A DNA stretch of 64,000 bases from Apostichopus japonicus (Eukaryota; Echinodermata; Holothuroidea; Aspidochirotida; Stichopodidae): the NCBI RefSeq assembly GCF_037975245.1, contig NC_092576.1, positions 26,611,611 to 26,675,610 on the forward strand, given 5' to 3'. The translations under genes and the position numbers were made by a program. Positions 42,288-52,046 of this stretch are shown piece by piece (position 1 is the stretch's first letter; each line of letters starts with the position of its first letter). The notes below the pieces were generated by a model. That model saw nothing but the letters and a program-made list of their open reading frames with translations. It was not told the origin of the DNA and made no database searches.

Positions 42288-42420
42288 TGAATAATGGGCT
42301 CTTGGAGGCAGAGAGGTGGAAGACAAGGGCAAAATGTTTGTGATGCCAGTTGAGAAAAATGGATAAGGCCAGGTTTATTCATCCACATTTTGAGATCTCA
42401 TCCATTCTGCAATCACCATG
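42288..42420 (+). pseudogene. Merlin transposase fragment (second copy, first piece)
   Basis: Matches the post-EIDES region of 7020-7120 (GGGCTCTTGGAGGCAGAG, GGCAAAATGTTTGTGATGCC). It is short and out of frame. Confidence 0.45.
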
Positions 42421-42469
42421 CCACAAACAAAATTGTATAATTACTTTGCGATTATCATGAGATGATGAT

Positions 42470-42645
42470 GAAGAGATACCGCACACATTGTCGACGGTCC
42501 CATCTAAAGCGGAAGATAATATAATGTTGCTGGACTTGTTTGAGGAGGCATTATCACTCACGGTACTGGACAGTGATTTCATGATATCTACATCGGAGGA
42601 TTTCCTGTCCATACCCAACCTCCATGAATTATGGAAGCACAATAG
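42470..42645 (+). pseudogene. Small gene repeat STVPSEAED, copy 3
   Basis: An open run reading TVPSKAEDNIMLLDLFEEAL, TVLDSDFMISTSEDFLSI and NLHELWKHN, passing directly into Merlin sequence at about 42,645. The first two blocks are the least decayed of the three copies. Confidence 0.45.
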
Positions 42646-42940
42646 GGGAATAAATATGGGTTCTTGGAGGCAGAGGTGGAAGACAGGGGCAAAATGTGTA
42701 TGGTGCCAGTTGAGTAAATGGATATGGCCAGGTTCAATCCACAGCGACTGTTGGAAGGCCTATGATTGCCTCAGTAAAGAGGGGGTATTCTCATCTGAAG
42801 TTCAATCATTCTGTTGAATTCGTCAACGCAGAAACAGGAGCCTGTACGAACCACATTGAGAATGAATGGATGCACGCTAAAAAAAATATCCAGCATATTC
42901 ACACATGAATGGCTACTTGGCAGAACATTTGGTAGTTATT
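42646..42940 (+). pseudogene. Merlin-type transposase, copy 2 (central part)
   Basis: NRGINMGSWRQRW, HSDCWKAYDCLSKEG and an NSS..NAETGACT-like tail in shifting frames match copy 1 from about 6990 to 7280. The DCWKAY block holds the second catalytic Asp. The N-terminal zinc ribbon and first Asp are absent. Confidence 0.55.
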
Positions 42941-43220
42941 TAACATCCGTATCATTCGATTACCCGACAGGCTAAATAAAAGAAGGCGTTCTTTTTGATG
43001 GGGTGAACCTTGTTAAATGGGGCTTGGGGGACTTGAAGAGTACGATTTTATTTGACAGTTTGATTCAGCGTGATTGTAAAGTTAGGCGGTTGAATGAAAT
43101 GAAAATGTTTTTCCTACAAAACACACGCTTAACTTCACTACCACTTAACGATGACCCGCTCTACGGGCACACATACCAATACGCAGATTACGGTTAATTG
43201 TGTTGCTCGTGTCAACGACT
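42941..43220 (+). other. Dispersed repeat without a recognised gene
   Basis: TTTGATGGGGTGAACCTTGT and GGGCTTGGGGGACTTGAAGAG resemble 5,530-5,600. An open 64-residue stretch (43,003-43,197) has no recognised motif. Confidence 0.35.
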
Positions 43221-43221
43221 C

Positions 43222-43245
43222 TATGTGACCCGCATCACGGGTGAT
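43222..43245 (+). repeat. Hairpin repeat ACCCGCATCACGGGT, copy 1
   Basis: TATGTGACCCGCATCACGGG can fold into a 5 bp stem with a 5-base loop. Identical cores recur at 43,911 and 44,113, and MITE ends carry a related GTGACCCGCCATGCGGG. Confidence 0.7.
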
Positions 43246-43289
43246 TAAGTAACTACAGATTCAAAGACGATGATTCACGCAAAGATTGA

Positions 43290-43415
43290 CAAATAGTCAT
43301 TTTTGTAGAGGTCGGGTCAAAAATGACAGAGAGAGACTCGAGACAGTCAAATAGAAGACAACACAACCGATGTCGGAGCTGAACTGACTTGTATTTCCCT
43401 TGTACCAAACCCAGT
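43290..43415 (-). repeat. Inverted copy of the repeat at 13.36-13.48 kb
   Basis: Shares GAGACTCGAGACAGTCAAA and CACAACCGATGTC when reversed. It abuts a complete MITE. Confidence 0.6.
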
Positions 43416-43420
43416 GTTCT

Positions 43421-43697
43421 GTGCTTTATGCGTGACCCGCCATGCGGGATACAAAACGTCACGGCCAAAGGGCACTACCATTCTTACAATCGAAAACTGA
43501 GGTCAAGCGAGCCAAAAAAAAGTACATCGCTTTCGCCCACCGACCTGCAGAGTGAAAACGCCCAAACACCCACTGATACATTAAAAAAAAACTACAAAAT
43601 GACCCCTCTCCGGCACACCTCTTAGGTATATAGTTCAACGAATACTAGTTTGGCCGTGACGTTTTGGATCCCGAAGGGCGGGCCACGTAAAAAGCAC
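43421..43697 (+). mobile_element. Complete MITE with ~50 bp inverted ends
   Basis: 277 bases. The left end GTGCTTTATGCGTGACCCGC runs on to CGTCACGGCCAAA. The right end, reversed, reads GTGCTTTTTACGTGGCCCGC and on to CGTCACGGCCAAA. About 44 of 50 positions pair. There is no coding capacity and no certain target duplication. The superfamily that mobilises it is not evident. Confidence 0.7.
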
Positions 43698-43910
43698 ACT
43701 AGAACCTGCACAAAGATATTCCAACTCTCTGTTAGCGAAAATTTAACTCCACTAGCGAAAATTCAACTCCACTCGATGACCCACATAACGGGGACAATAT
43801 CCGACACGTAAAGTACGACTAGTAGTGCTTAGCTCGGTTAAATAGTAGCAAACCATAAAACTGATTGATTGCAGGCTGCTTTAGTAACACCTTATTGAGT
43901 GCAGCACTAC

Positions 43911-43934
43911 TATGTGACCCGCATCACGGGTGAT
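43911..43934 (+). repeat. Hairpin repeat, copy 2
   Basis: TATGTGACCCGCATCACGGG as in copy 1, followed by TGATCTGCGCGTGATCA, itself a near-palindrome. Confidence 0.7.
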
Positions 43935-44112
43935 CTGCGCGTGATCAACTCACTACCGATTCAATCGTGACGGATCACGCAGAGAAAGAATATAATAGAT
44001 GCTAACGCTGTTATGATTTTGTTCTGCTATGGAATTCTTATGGAGTTGATTCTTTTAACGTCACTACATATTGATGTGGTGTTTCAAACGTCTGTTGGGT
44101 ATATAGTCCCAG

Positions 44113-44136
44113 TATGTGACCCGCATCACGGGTAGT
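44113..44136 (+). repeat. Hairpin repeat, copy 3
   Basis: Same core. The spacing from copy 2 is about 200 bases. The sequence between is non-coding. Confidence 0.65.
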
Positions 44137-44374
44137 AAATAAATAAGGATATCCTATGTTGGAACTAAGATAGACCCCGACGATGTGAAGTAAGGTGGAC
44201 GTCGGTAGGTAGTTCTTACTTCCTATAAATAATGCAAAGTGCAGTGAAACGTTCTGGCTACCAACGTTCTCTTTCCCCACTGGCGTAAGCCCACCGACAA
44301 CGTCAACACAACCTTACAGACCTTTAGATATAGTAAATGAACATTACAATACCAAATACACTGTTTTGAGCGTG

Positions 44375-44540
44375 GTGCTTTTTAAGTGATTCATCATTCG
44401 CCATGTGGGATCCAGAACGGCACTACCCAACCATCCCACTCTGACAAAGAAACATGAAGCCAAGCGGGCCAAAAAAGTAAATACGCCCACCGACTTGCAG
44501 AGACAAACCCCGAAATGAAACATCCCTCCCCAGCACAACA
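44375..44540 (+). repeat. MITE copy 4, left end
   Basis: GTGCTTTTTAAGTGATTC and GAACGGCACTACCCAACCAT match the family with more substitutions than the others. Confidence 0.5.
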
Positions 44541-45110
44541 GCGTCCAAAAAAGGCAGCCCCTGATAAACGGCGAAAATGCCCTCAACCTGATTTGTGCGT
44601 GGTAGCTTTCATGCTTTTGACGACCACAGGCAATGAAATGGAACAGAAACAGTCAGTCACTTGGACATGACAACCACAGGCCAGTAATCCTGATATTATA
44701 ATCGTCCACGACCATTCATGAGGGGCCTTCTAATTCTGTCGGTAACGTTATGAAATCCGCTTTAGGAGCGGCCAGGCACCTTAGCCTTCGTTTATTATAT
44801 GAAGAGCGCCACTCATGTCCTAAACCGTAAGATTGCTCAGTATCAATCAGCAAACGTTTCCAAATATATTCGAAGACCTCAATCAAAGGGCGCATTGTTT
44901 TCCCTCACAATCTTCTATTAACATTTTCCAACAAATGGAACCGAAGTTGAGTTTATATTCGTTTTGGCAGTAGCAGATAATTGAACAATGCCAGAGTGAT
45001 GCCGATAACGCCATGCTTAATTTTTAGCTGATGGTTGGTCGATCGTTTTAACTACTCCCAAAGAACGATTGGTTGGTTTAGTCTATTATTGTTCTGCCTC
45101 GGTTTGCTTT
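44541..45110. other. Non-coding spacer
   Basis: No gene or repeat recognised. Confidence 0.4.
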
Positions 45111-45118
45111 CGGAATCT

Positions 45119-45362
45119 CTTTCTTCACGTAGTCGGGCCTGAAGGACAAAACTACATTTTTTGTGTAGAAAAACTGCATCCACAAAGAAGGCTCTACATG
45201 TTTTTCTCCTCAAATTATCATCACATTCAATATGTATACTCTTTCTTCACGTAGTCGGGCCTGAAGGACAAAACTACATTTTTTGTGTAGAAAAACTGCA
45301 TCCACGAAGAAGGCTCTACATGTTTTTCTCCTCAAATTATCATCACATTCAATATGTATAGT
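45119..45362 (+). repeat. Two-copy tandem repeat, 122 bp unit
   Basis: The unit starting TTCTTCACGTAGTCGGGCCT is repeated at a 122-base period with a single visible substitution (CACAAAG/CACGAAG), so the duplication is recent. Confidence 0.85.
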
Positions 45363-46119
45363 GAACACTTTATGTGGGAGAGCAGTTTGGTATGATTTTA
45401 TGAACCTAATGTAAACATATAGTCACGTACGTTCCAAAGTTATTACCTGGTAGAGGCACAACATCCTTTATTAAAAATATTGTTTTTACAGTACATTTTG
45501 GGCAGCAGCATATATAGATGGAGGGATTCTGCATCTTGTTTGATAGAAAATTAAGTTTGGAATGTTCAAACAAAAGCCATTTTTAAGATGACATGTTTCT
45601 TCCTAGGTTTACAACTTGAAGATTCATGTAACCTTTCATTGCATAGGTCAGGGTGCTCCCTACAGTCTTAATATCAATAGTCACCCTTTCTACGTCGGAT
45701 TTAACCAGATTCTAACAAAATACGAATGGGACTCGCGGCTTTGATTCGATTAATTTATTCAGCCATTTTAGTAGAACAATAACTCATTGTGACCAGCCAT
45801 CAAATAGAATAACCTGCTAGGGTCGAGCTGGTGGCGCTATTTAGAATCATGCGACAGTACACAACATCCCTCCCTTTTTCAGAATACAGAATTTATGATG
45901 TAATTGTAAGATCAGAATTGTTTTTCCTTACCTCTTCAGTTTTAACAAACACAGTGATTATAATCAATTTACATGACTGTTTTATGCTTAATGAACATAT
46001 TTACAAATATATCTTTTCTTGCAAACTGAACAGAATTTTGTTGTCTTTTTTGTGTGTAATAAACAACTTAGTAACATATTTACAAACACTTCATGTGTTC
46101 CTGTCTGGCTTGCAACAAT
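45363..46119. other. Non-coding sequence downstream of gypsy 1
   Basis: No LTR of the adjoining minus-strand element was recognised. The open frame at 45,831-46,148 is low in complexity and lacks a motif. Confidence 0.35.
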
Positions 46120-46953
46120 TTAAGTTACATAATCCTCTAAATATTTAGGTGGTTTCTTAACTCTAACTATTCTTGGACTAGAACATTCTTGTTCCTGACA
46201 TTCATTGCCAGTAGACTCACTTTGACAATTATCAGTATTACTATCTTGATATGGTGTATCTTCCTCTATGTATTTCTTTAAGTGAGAGGCATTGCTTCTA
46301 TACCTAACACCTTGAGGAGATTGGACTGTCACTTGAGTGTGATACTTATCTACAATCTCAAATGGTTCAGGGTTGTATGGTGGTAATAACTTGTTCTGTT
46401 TCTCCTGTCTAACAAGTACTTTGTCTCCTAGGCCAATTTCATTATCCCTTGCATTCCTTTTAAAGTCACTGTAGTCTTTAGACTTTTGCTTCATTTCTGC
46501 ATCTCTATCAGAAACTAAAACATTCTCTCTGACTCTACTTAATTCTGGTAACTTTGTACGAATCTTACGATTAAACATGAGCTCTGCCGGACTCACTCCA
46601 GTCGTACTGTGAGGAGTAGAACGGTAAGCCATCAAAAAATGGTTTAATTCACTTCTCCAATCCTTCTTTTCTACCTGAGCAATTTTGAGGGCTTTGAGGA
46701 GTGAGCGATTTTGTCGTTCCACCTCACCATTGGCTTGGGGCCAAAGTGGTGTCGTTGTCCTATGACTTATGCCACAAGTTTCCAGATAAGATTCAAACTC
46801 AGCAGAAACAAAATTTGAACCGTTGTCTGTTTTTAGCGTTTCAGGGTAACCATACCTACTGAATATTGGTCCTAGTGATTTTATCAACTTTTCAGAAGTA
46901 ATTACTTTCATCACATCTACTTCAAAGAATCTACTGAAATAATCCACAACCAC
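46120..46953 (-). pseudogene. Gypsy 1 integrase core and C-terminus
   Basis: Retroviral-type DDE integrase that joins element cDNA to host DNA. VVDYFSRFFEV gives the first Asp, LKTDNGSNF the second, and QANGEVERQNR the catalytic Glu. A GDKVLVRQ block and a basic-acidic tail follow, 277 residues to the stop. The core is open, but the zinc-binding half upstream is one frame off (break near 46,940). Confidence 0.75.
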
Positions 46954-47347
46954 GAATAGGTATGAACCATCTGGTAAATGGTCCCATTAAGTCAGCTGCT
47001 ATGTGCTGCCATGGCATAGTGGGTAGGGGTGTGGTCTGTATTGGATCAGGATTTGATGCTAAACCCACTACTTGACATCCATGACATGTCTTACATTTTG
47101 ACTCAATATCTCTATCAGCACCTGACCACCAAACTTTCTTTCGGAGCCGTTGCTTACTCTTCACTATCCCCTGATGGCCTTCGTGAGCCAATTCAATGAC
47201 CTGCGCACGAAGCACTTTTGGAATGACGATTCTGTTGCCTCTGAGAACCAAATATCCCACGACTGCTAATTCATTTCTAACCATTTTATATGGAGTAAGC
47301 AATTCTGACCAATTATCTTTTTGTATGCAATCCCTGAGAAGTGACAA
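46931..47347 (-). pseudogene. Gypsy 1 integrase H2C2 domain
   Basis: HEGHQGIVKSKQRLR and CKTCHGCQ form the HHCC zinc site. The frame runs off at the shared break instead of entering the catalytic core. It is separated from RNase H by a stop at about 47,348. Confidence 0.75.
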
Positions 47348-47882
47348 TTATTCATCCACACTACTTTCATATTCAATTTTCTTGATTGGAATTGCTACCG
47401 GTGCAGCGTTTTGAGCAACAAATCTGATATGCTCTTCACCTATGTTGACCCTAGTCCCTACTTTGCCTGTGGTAAGCCTAGACAATGCATCTGCAATGTT
47501 CTCTTTACCAGGAATATACTTGACTGTGAAGTTATAGGACTGTGACCTGAGCACCCATCTTTCGATTCGTGCTGATGGTTTTGACCGTTTGGAATAAATA
47601 TTCTAATGGTTCGTGATCAGTTAGCAAATCAAAATCTGTCCCATACAAATAAATATGGAATCTCTCACAAGCCCATACCAGACCCAGGGCTTCTTTCTCG
47701 GTCTGAGAATAACGACGCTCAACATCAGTTAAGCTCCTATTAGCGTACCCGATGATGCGCGCTTCACCATTTTGAATTTGAATTAAGATAGCACCTAGTC
47801 CGACTGGACTTGCATCGCTTATTACTTGTGTTTTGGCATTTTTATCAAAATATGCTAGTGTGTCAGCTTTAGTAAAGCACAT
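47348..47882 (-). pseudogene. Gypsy 1 RNase H
   Basis: VISDASPVGLGAILIQ carries the first acidic residue of RNase H, then RRYSQTEKEALGLVWACERF and LLTDHEPLEYLF. A frame change near 47,540 leads to NFTVKYIPGKENIADALSR, the usual end of the domain. Confidence 0.75.
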
Positions 47883-48402
47883 TTTTCAGACTTTGAAATG
47901 ATTGTTTTTGCTCTTTTCCCCAACTGAATGTTTCCCCCTTTTTGGTTAGCCGTCTTAATGGCTCAGATATCGTTGCCAAATTTGGGATAAATCTAGAACA
48001 ATATTGTACCAGACCGAGAAAGCTGCGCACTTCTGAGGCTGAGGTTGGGTGTCTAGCATCTTTAATTGCCTCAACTTTCTCATCACTTGGGCAGATTCCG
48101 TCACTAGACAGTTTATGTCCCATGAAAACAAGTTCAGTCATTCTGAATTCACATTTCCGTTTGTTCAGTGTTAATCCAGCCTCTTGGATCCTCTGCAGAA
48201 CCTTCTCCAGTCTTTGGTCGTGTTCCTCCACATCCTTGCCGTGTACGATAATATCATCGGATATGTTATGGGTGCCATCACATCCACTCACAACTTGCTG
48301 AATAATATGCTGGTATAGCTCTGGTGCTGAGCTGATGCCGAACATCAACCTTTTATAGCGGTATAGTCCTGTGTGCGTAACAAATGTAGCCGAGAAGTTC
48401 AC
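47869..48402 (-). pseudogene. Gypsy 1 reverse transcriptase, C-terminal half
   Basis: Reads RYKRLMFGISSAPELYQ, then NISDDIIVHG, the catalytic xxDD box, and LGLVQYCSRFIPN of the thumb/connection. The fingers and the first catalytic Asp (LDL motif) are missing, because upstream sequence joins straight to the protease-linker region at about 48,405. The gene cannot encode an active enzyme. Confidence 0.75.
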
Positions 48403-48404
48403 GC

Positions 48405-48665
48405 AAGTTACTATTACTTCTGACTAGATTGATGGATGACCAATCTAGCCGAATAAACTAGGGCGGTTATTCCCCTCAACTGTGAATAGTGGCAATGTCT
48501 ATCTTTTGTTCTCATACTCCACTCTGACGTCGCAAACTCCTGTGACCTCGAATGATTCACCGGTGTAGGTGCTTAACGATAAGTCAGTTTCGTTTAGTTC
48601 TTCACCAGGCCACAATTTGCGAAAGTTATCTTCTGACATTAAGGAGAAAGCAGCGCCTGTATAGA
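48405..48665 (-). pseudogene. Gypsy 1 protease with altered active site
   Basis: The retropepsin block reads EVYTGAAFSLMS, with Tyr where the family has Asp of DTGA. NETDLSLSTYTGE and LPLFTVEGN follow, then a stop within the PSLFG linker. It is frameshifted relative to the nucleocapsid frame upstream. Confidence 0.65.
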
Positions 48666-49064
48666 CTTCCATTTGCAATGGGAAACATTAACCTTGAGGT
48701 TAACATTTATTGGTCCTCCCTCCTGTGACTTTAGCTGAAACAAGTCATAACCTCTCGCTACATAATCGGAATTTCCTAGTGATTGATGCGAGGATTTTTT
48801 GTCTTCAGCTATTTGATTTACTGCCTTGGATCGACATACTTTACTGATGTGACCTTTCTTTTGGCAACTATTGCATGTCTTTTTCTTAAAGTAGCAATCA
48901 TCTGACCGGTGGTTACTACACCCGCAACGATAGCAGGGGTGAAACTTCTTGACCCTTGCAGTGAACTTGTCCTTTGAGCGGCGTTGCCCTTTCCCCTTGG
49001 GAATTTGCAGTACCTGATTGCAAGATGTAGAAATACCGATGTGTTGATTAAATGCTTGCTTCAA
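48639..49064 (-). pseudogene. Gypsy 1 nucleocapsid with two zinc knuckles
   Basis: CYRCGCSNHRSDDC and CNSCQKKGHISKVC are both complete C-x2-C-x4-H-x4-C knuckles that bind element RNA. A basic linker precedes them. Confidence 0.75.
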
Positions 49065-49227
49065 GTCGTCGGCGTTCTTTGACGCTAGTTCTAGTCCTAA
49101 TGATATTTCTAGGGCATTAACTTAGCGTGAGACAGAAGTGATCGTTGGATTTAATCGTCACTAATCCCACACACTAATCTATCCCGTAGCATAATGTTCA
49201 ATGTATCCCCAAAGTTACAGAACTCTG

Positions 49228-49410
49228 CTAGAGAATGCAACTCTGCAACAAACGATGAGACCGATCACCTGCTTGGCGAAAGCGGCTGTTGAATTTGCAC
49301 CTTTGTACTATCTCTGATGGGGTGGGGTTTTGATGCTTACCCATAATGTCCAGGAGTTCTTGAAACTTCTTGTCTCCTGGCTTTTCCGGCGATATGAGAT
49401 TCGGTAACAA
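49228..49410 (-). pseudogene. Gypsy 1 Gag capsid fragment
   Basis: KFQELLDIMGKHQNPTPSEI then VQRCKFNSRFRQAGD matches the capsid C-terminal region of this gypsy group. The sequence between here and 49,064 is decayed. The 5' part of gag and the LTR are missing. Confidence 0.65.
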
Positions 49411-49527
49411 TTTGTAGGAATCAGGACCAATGACGGTTAATAAGATGGAAAAAAGAACTGAAATAATATATAAATACTCCTAAATAGGTATAGTCTACTT
49501 ATGCAATACAGTGAGAGAATCATTCAA

Positions 49528-49745
49528 TCAGTGTTTCTTTTGTAGTTTGAAACAGGGAACAGTGGACTCTGGGTACTGAGACTTCATGGATAGTATGCTA
49601 GATTGAGTCCCATCAAGCTTGAGACTTGATCGATTGTCTGTCTTGTTCTTGCGAACAACACTGAATAGCCTTTCCTGTTCAGCGTTACTGTGGGGAATTA
49701 CTAAGCATAGGACTAATTGTTGGCTATTTTCAGAATGTCGCAAGT
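49528..49745 (-). pseudogene. hAT transposase C-terminal dimerisation fragment
   Basis: VLCLVIPHSNAEQERLFSVV then RKNKTDNRSSLKLDGT matches the conserved C-terminal dimerisation region of hAT transposases. The frame is open into the RNase H fragment upstream, giving an artificial fusion. Confidence 0.65.
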
Positions 49746-49849
49746 GATGAAACACTATAAAACTGGGAGAATAGAATACGAAACCGGGAGATTCGGGTGA
49801 AAGTCTCTTGGTAAAACCGGGAGAGTCTGATAGTGGAATTGAGAAAAAA

Positions 49850-50058
49850 GGACTGCCAACCTTTGGAGACGTGATGCTGCAATATATTGCTGACTTTGGC
49901 CCTAACAGATGTCGTAGCAGCTTGTGATCAGTGATTAGCGTGAAGATTCTACCTAGTAAGAACTGATGGAACCTTTTGATACCAAAGATGATATCTAGTG
50001 CCTCTTTTTTAATCTGTGTGTAATTTCCCTCGCCTTTTGTAAGAGTTGAAGAAGCCAA
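49850..50058 (-). pseudogene. Gypsy RNase H fragment fused to the hAT piece
   Basis: STLTKGEGNYTQIKKEALDI, FGIKRFHQFLLGR and LITDHKLLRHLLGPKSA are RNase H. This is a different gypsy copy from gypsy 1, since it repeats the same domain. The open frame continues through about 100 bases of linker into hAT sequence, without a stop for 176 residues. Confidence 0.65.
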
Positions 50059-50302
50059 GGAGTCATTAATACTTTTATTTCCAGTATAAATATAAATATT
50101 TATAAACAGGACATGAAAAGTGAGTACGTATGCAAAGAAGTGAGTACGTATGCAAAAAATTCGGTATGCAAAGAATGTCTGTCATTTCTCTGTATGCAGT
50201 TTTCACTTCTAATGAACTCATATTTAGCAGCATTGTTTACAGTACTGGTAAGAAAGTTAAAATCTATATTAAAAATTCTACAACAATACTTTAAAAAAGG
50301 AA

Positions 50303-50870
50303 CAAAGCGATTCGGGAATCTAGTTGGATGGGGAGCTAGCAGTGAGTCATGCCACACAAGTGAAAATGATGAAGAGAAATACTTGCTTTATTCAATTTAT
50401 TCAGTCCAGAATAATAAAGTCATAATTGCCAACAAAGTAATCAAACAAAACAAACAGACACAGCCTCAACACACACTGAATTAGGCTCTTTCAAGTTCCA
50501 AGTTTATTTTCCACTTTCCATATATATATATAAACAGTAACAGAGTCAATGAGTGATTTACTCACATTATGATGAAATAACAATATACAAAGTTCAAAAT
50601 ATGTTATAATGGAAGTGGAGGAACCAGAAGTAAGTAGAGACTTTTCGAGTCTGGACCCTTAACGAACAAACTAAAGAGAATTTCCTCACATGAATGGTTG
50701 AATAACCTCTAACAAAACAATCAATACAATGTCTTCTCTAACAAAGGATAAGTGAAGGAATGAAGTAGTTCAGGACACCAAAGAAGCGATTCGGGAATCT
50801 AGTTGGATGGGGAGCTAGCGATGAGTCATGCAAATGAAAATGATGAAGAGTAGTACTTGGTTTTACCATG
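50303..50870 (+). repeat. Direct repeat pair AAGCGATTCGGGAATCTAGT
   Basis: Segments at about 50,303-50,390 and 50,783-50,870 are near-identical (TTGGATGGGGAGCTAGC, GAAAATGATGAAGAG). The spacer and flanks to 51,160 hold no gene. These may be remnants of LTR ends of an older element. Confidence 0.6.
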
Positions 50871-51164
50871 TTCCACTTTATCACGACTTCCCCGCAAATA
50901 TAGTCATCGCCCTCGACTGAGTTTCCTTTAAAAAAACTATAATTTAAGTAAAGGTGGAATACAACTCCAACCACTGAGTACTAGCACACATCTACACTGA
51001 AAATCGTCTAATACTACCATAAGAACAACATACCAATTTGCAACAAAACTTGATAATTACTAGACACACTATAAAGGATACCATAAGTGGGAATTTCCAC
51101 TTAAATATTCATACCTCCTACCAGGCATAAACACCACACGCAAAGCAGGAGTACAGTAAATGTT

Positions 51165-51870
51165 TGTAGTGAGTTGAAAATAGGTCCTTAGTACAATATT
51201 GTTATTGTTCTTCTGTAATTGGCTGGCTCATGAATTATTCATAGCTTGGTCCACATGGGCAGCATGTGGTCAACAGCATCTCTTTGTCTATAACCTCACT
51301 TTCCCTTATTTTGTTAATGTAGATACATCTTTAAGCTAAAGTAGTGCTGCTTAAATTTCATCCTGTAAGTCTGTTTTACTATTGATTCTTACTTTTCTTA
51401 TGTATACATGTTTAAAATTACTTATAATTTGGTGCTATAGTCAAATCTCTGAAGTAATACGGGGTTTGGATGTAATTATTAAGAATATCCATGCGCTTGT
51501 TAGCCTGAGTTTATGCTAATGCACCCTCCTGGCTTGGCGTGGGGAGGAGTTGCATGTGGGAATTTCAAGGAGCATGATCTTTATTAGAAAAAGAGAAGAA
51601 AAGTTTGTCCGTTTCCAGTATTAAACGATGATAAAGAGTTAATTTTGGTTCTGTTTGGCTACTCGGTTGTGCGATGGTGAAGGTCTGTCTACGAGGGCAC
51701 AACTTGTAATTGACATATTTGGCTTGGGGCTGCTTTCTATGCTTTCCTGTTCTCTACGTTTTCTGTTTATCTACACTGAATAAATTGGTGAAATCGTATA
51801 CTGCTGTCTCTGAATCTGGTCTTAACGAGCAGGCTGACCCTTCCTTCGACTTCCCCTCCGCGTCCCTTCA
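51165..51870 (+). repeat. Gypsy 2 5' LTR
   Basis: 706 bases from TGTAGTGAGTT to CGTCCCTTCA. A polyadenylation-like AATAAA lies at about 51,778-51,784. Confidence 0.85.
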
Positions 51871-51872
51871 AA

Positions 51873-51890
51873 TGGTGTCAGAAGTGGGAT
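51873..51890 (+). promoter_or_regulatory. Primer binding site
   Basis: TGGTGTCAGAAGTGGGAT starts two bases after the LTR and is complementary to the 3' end of a leucine tRNA as I recall it (…TTCTGACACCA). A tRNA-Leu primer is inferred. Confidence 0.6.
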
Positions 51891-52046
51891 TCTACGGAGC
51901 TGTCCAGGAAACTGAGTGTCACCAGAGATAAAGTGGAAAACAGCCCCAGGCCACCAGTCAATTTCAAGTTGTAATAGTAAGTTTAGGTTGAGGCCCTCAT
52001 TGTTAGTTAAATTACGTAAAGAGACGCCAGAAGCAACTTATTCAGG

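Larger units (their letters stand above)
46120..49410 (-). mobile_element. Gypsy 1: decayed Ty3/gypsy retrotransposon (K02A2.6-like)
   Basis: Gag, protease, RT, RNase H and integrase pieces occur in the normal order on the minus strand, with deletions and frameshifts and no LTR in sight. The pol style resembles the widely annotated invertebrate K02A2.6-like proteins. Confidence 0.8.
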
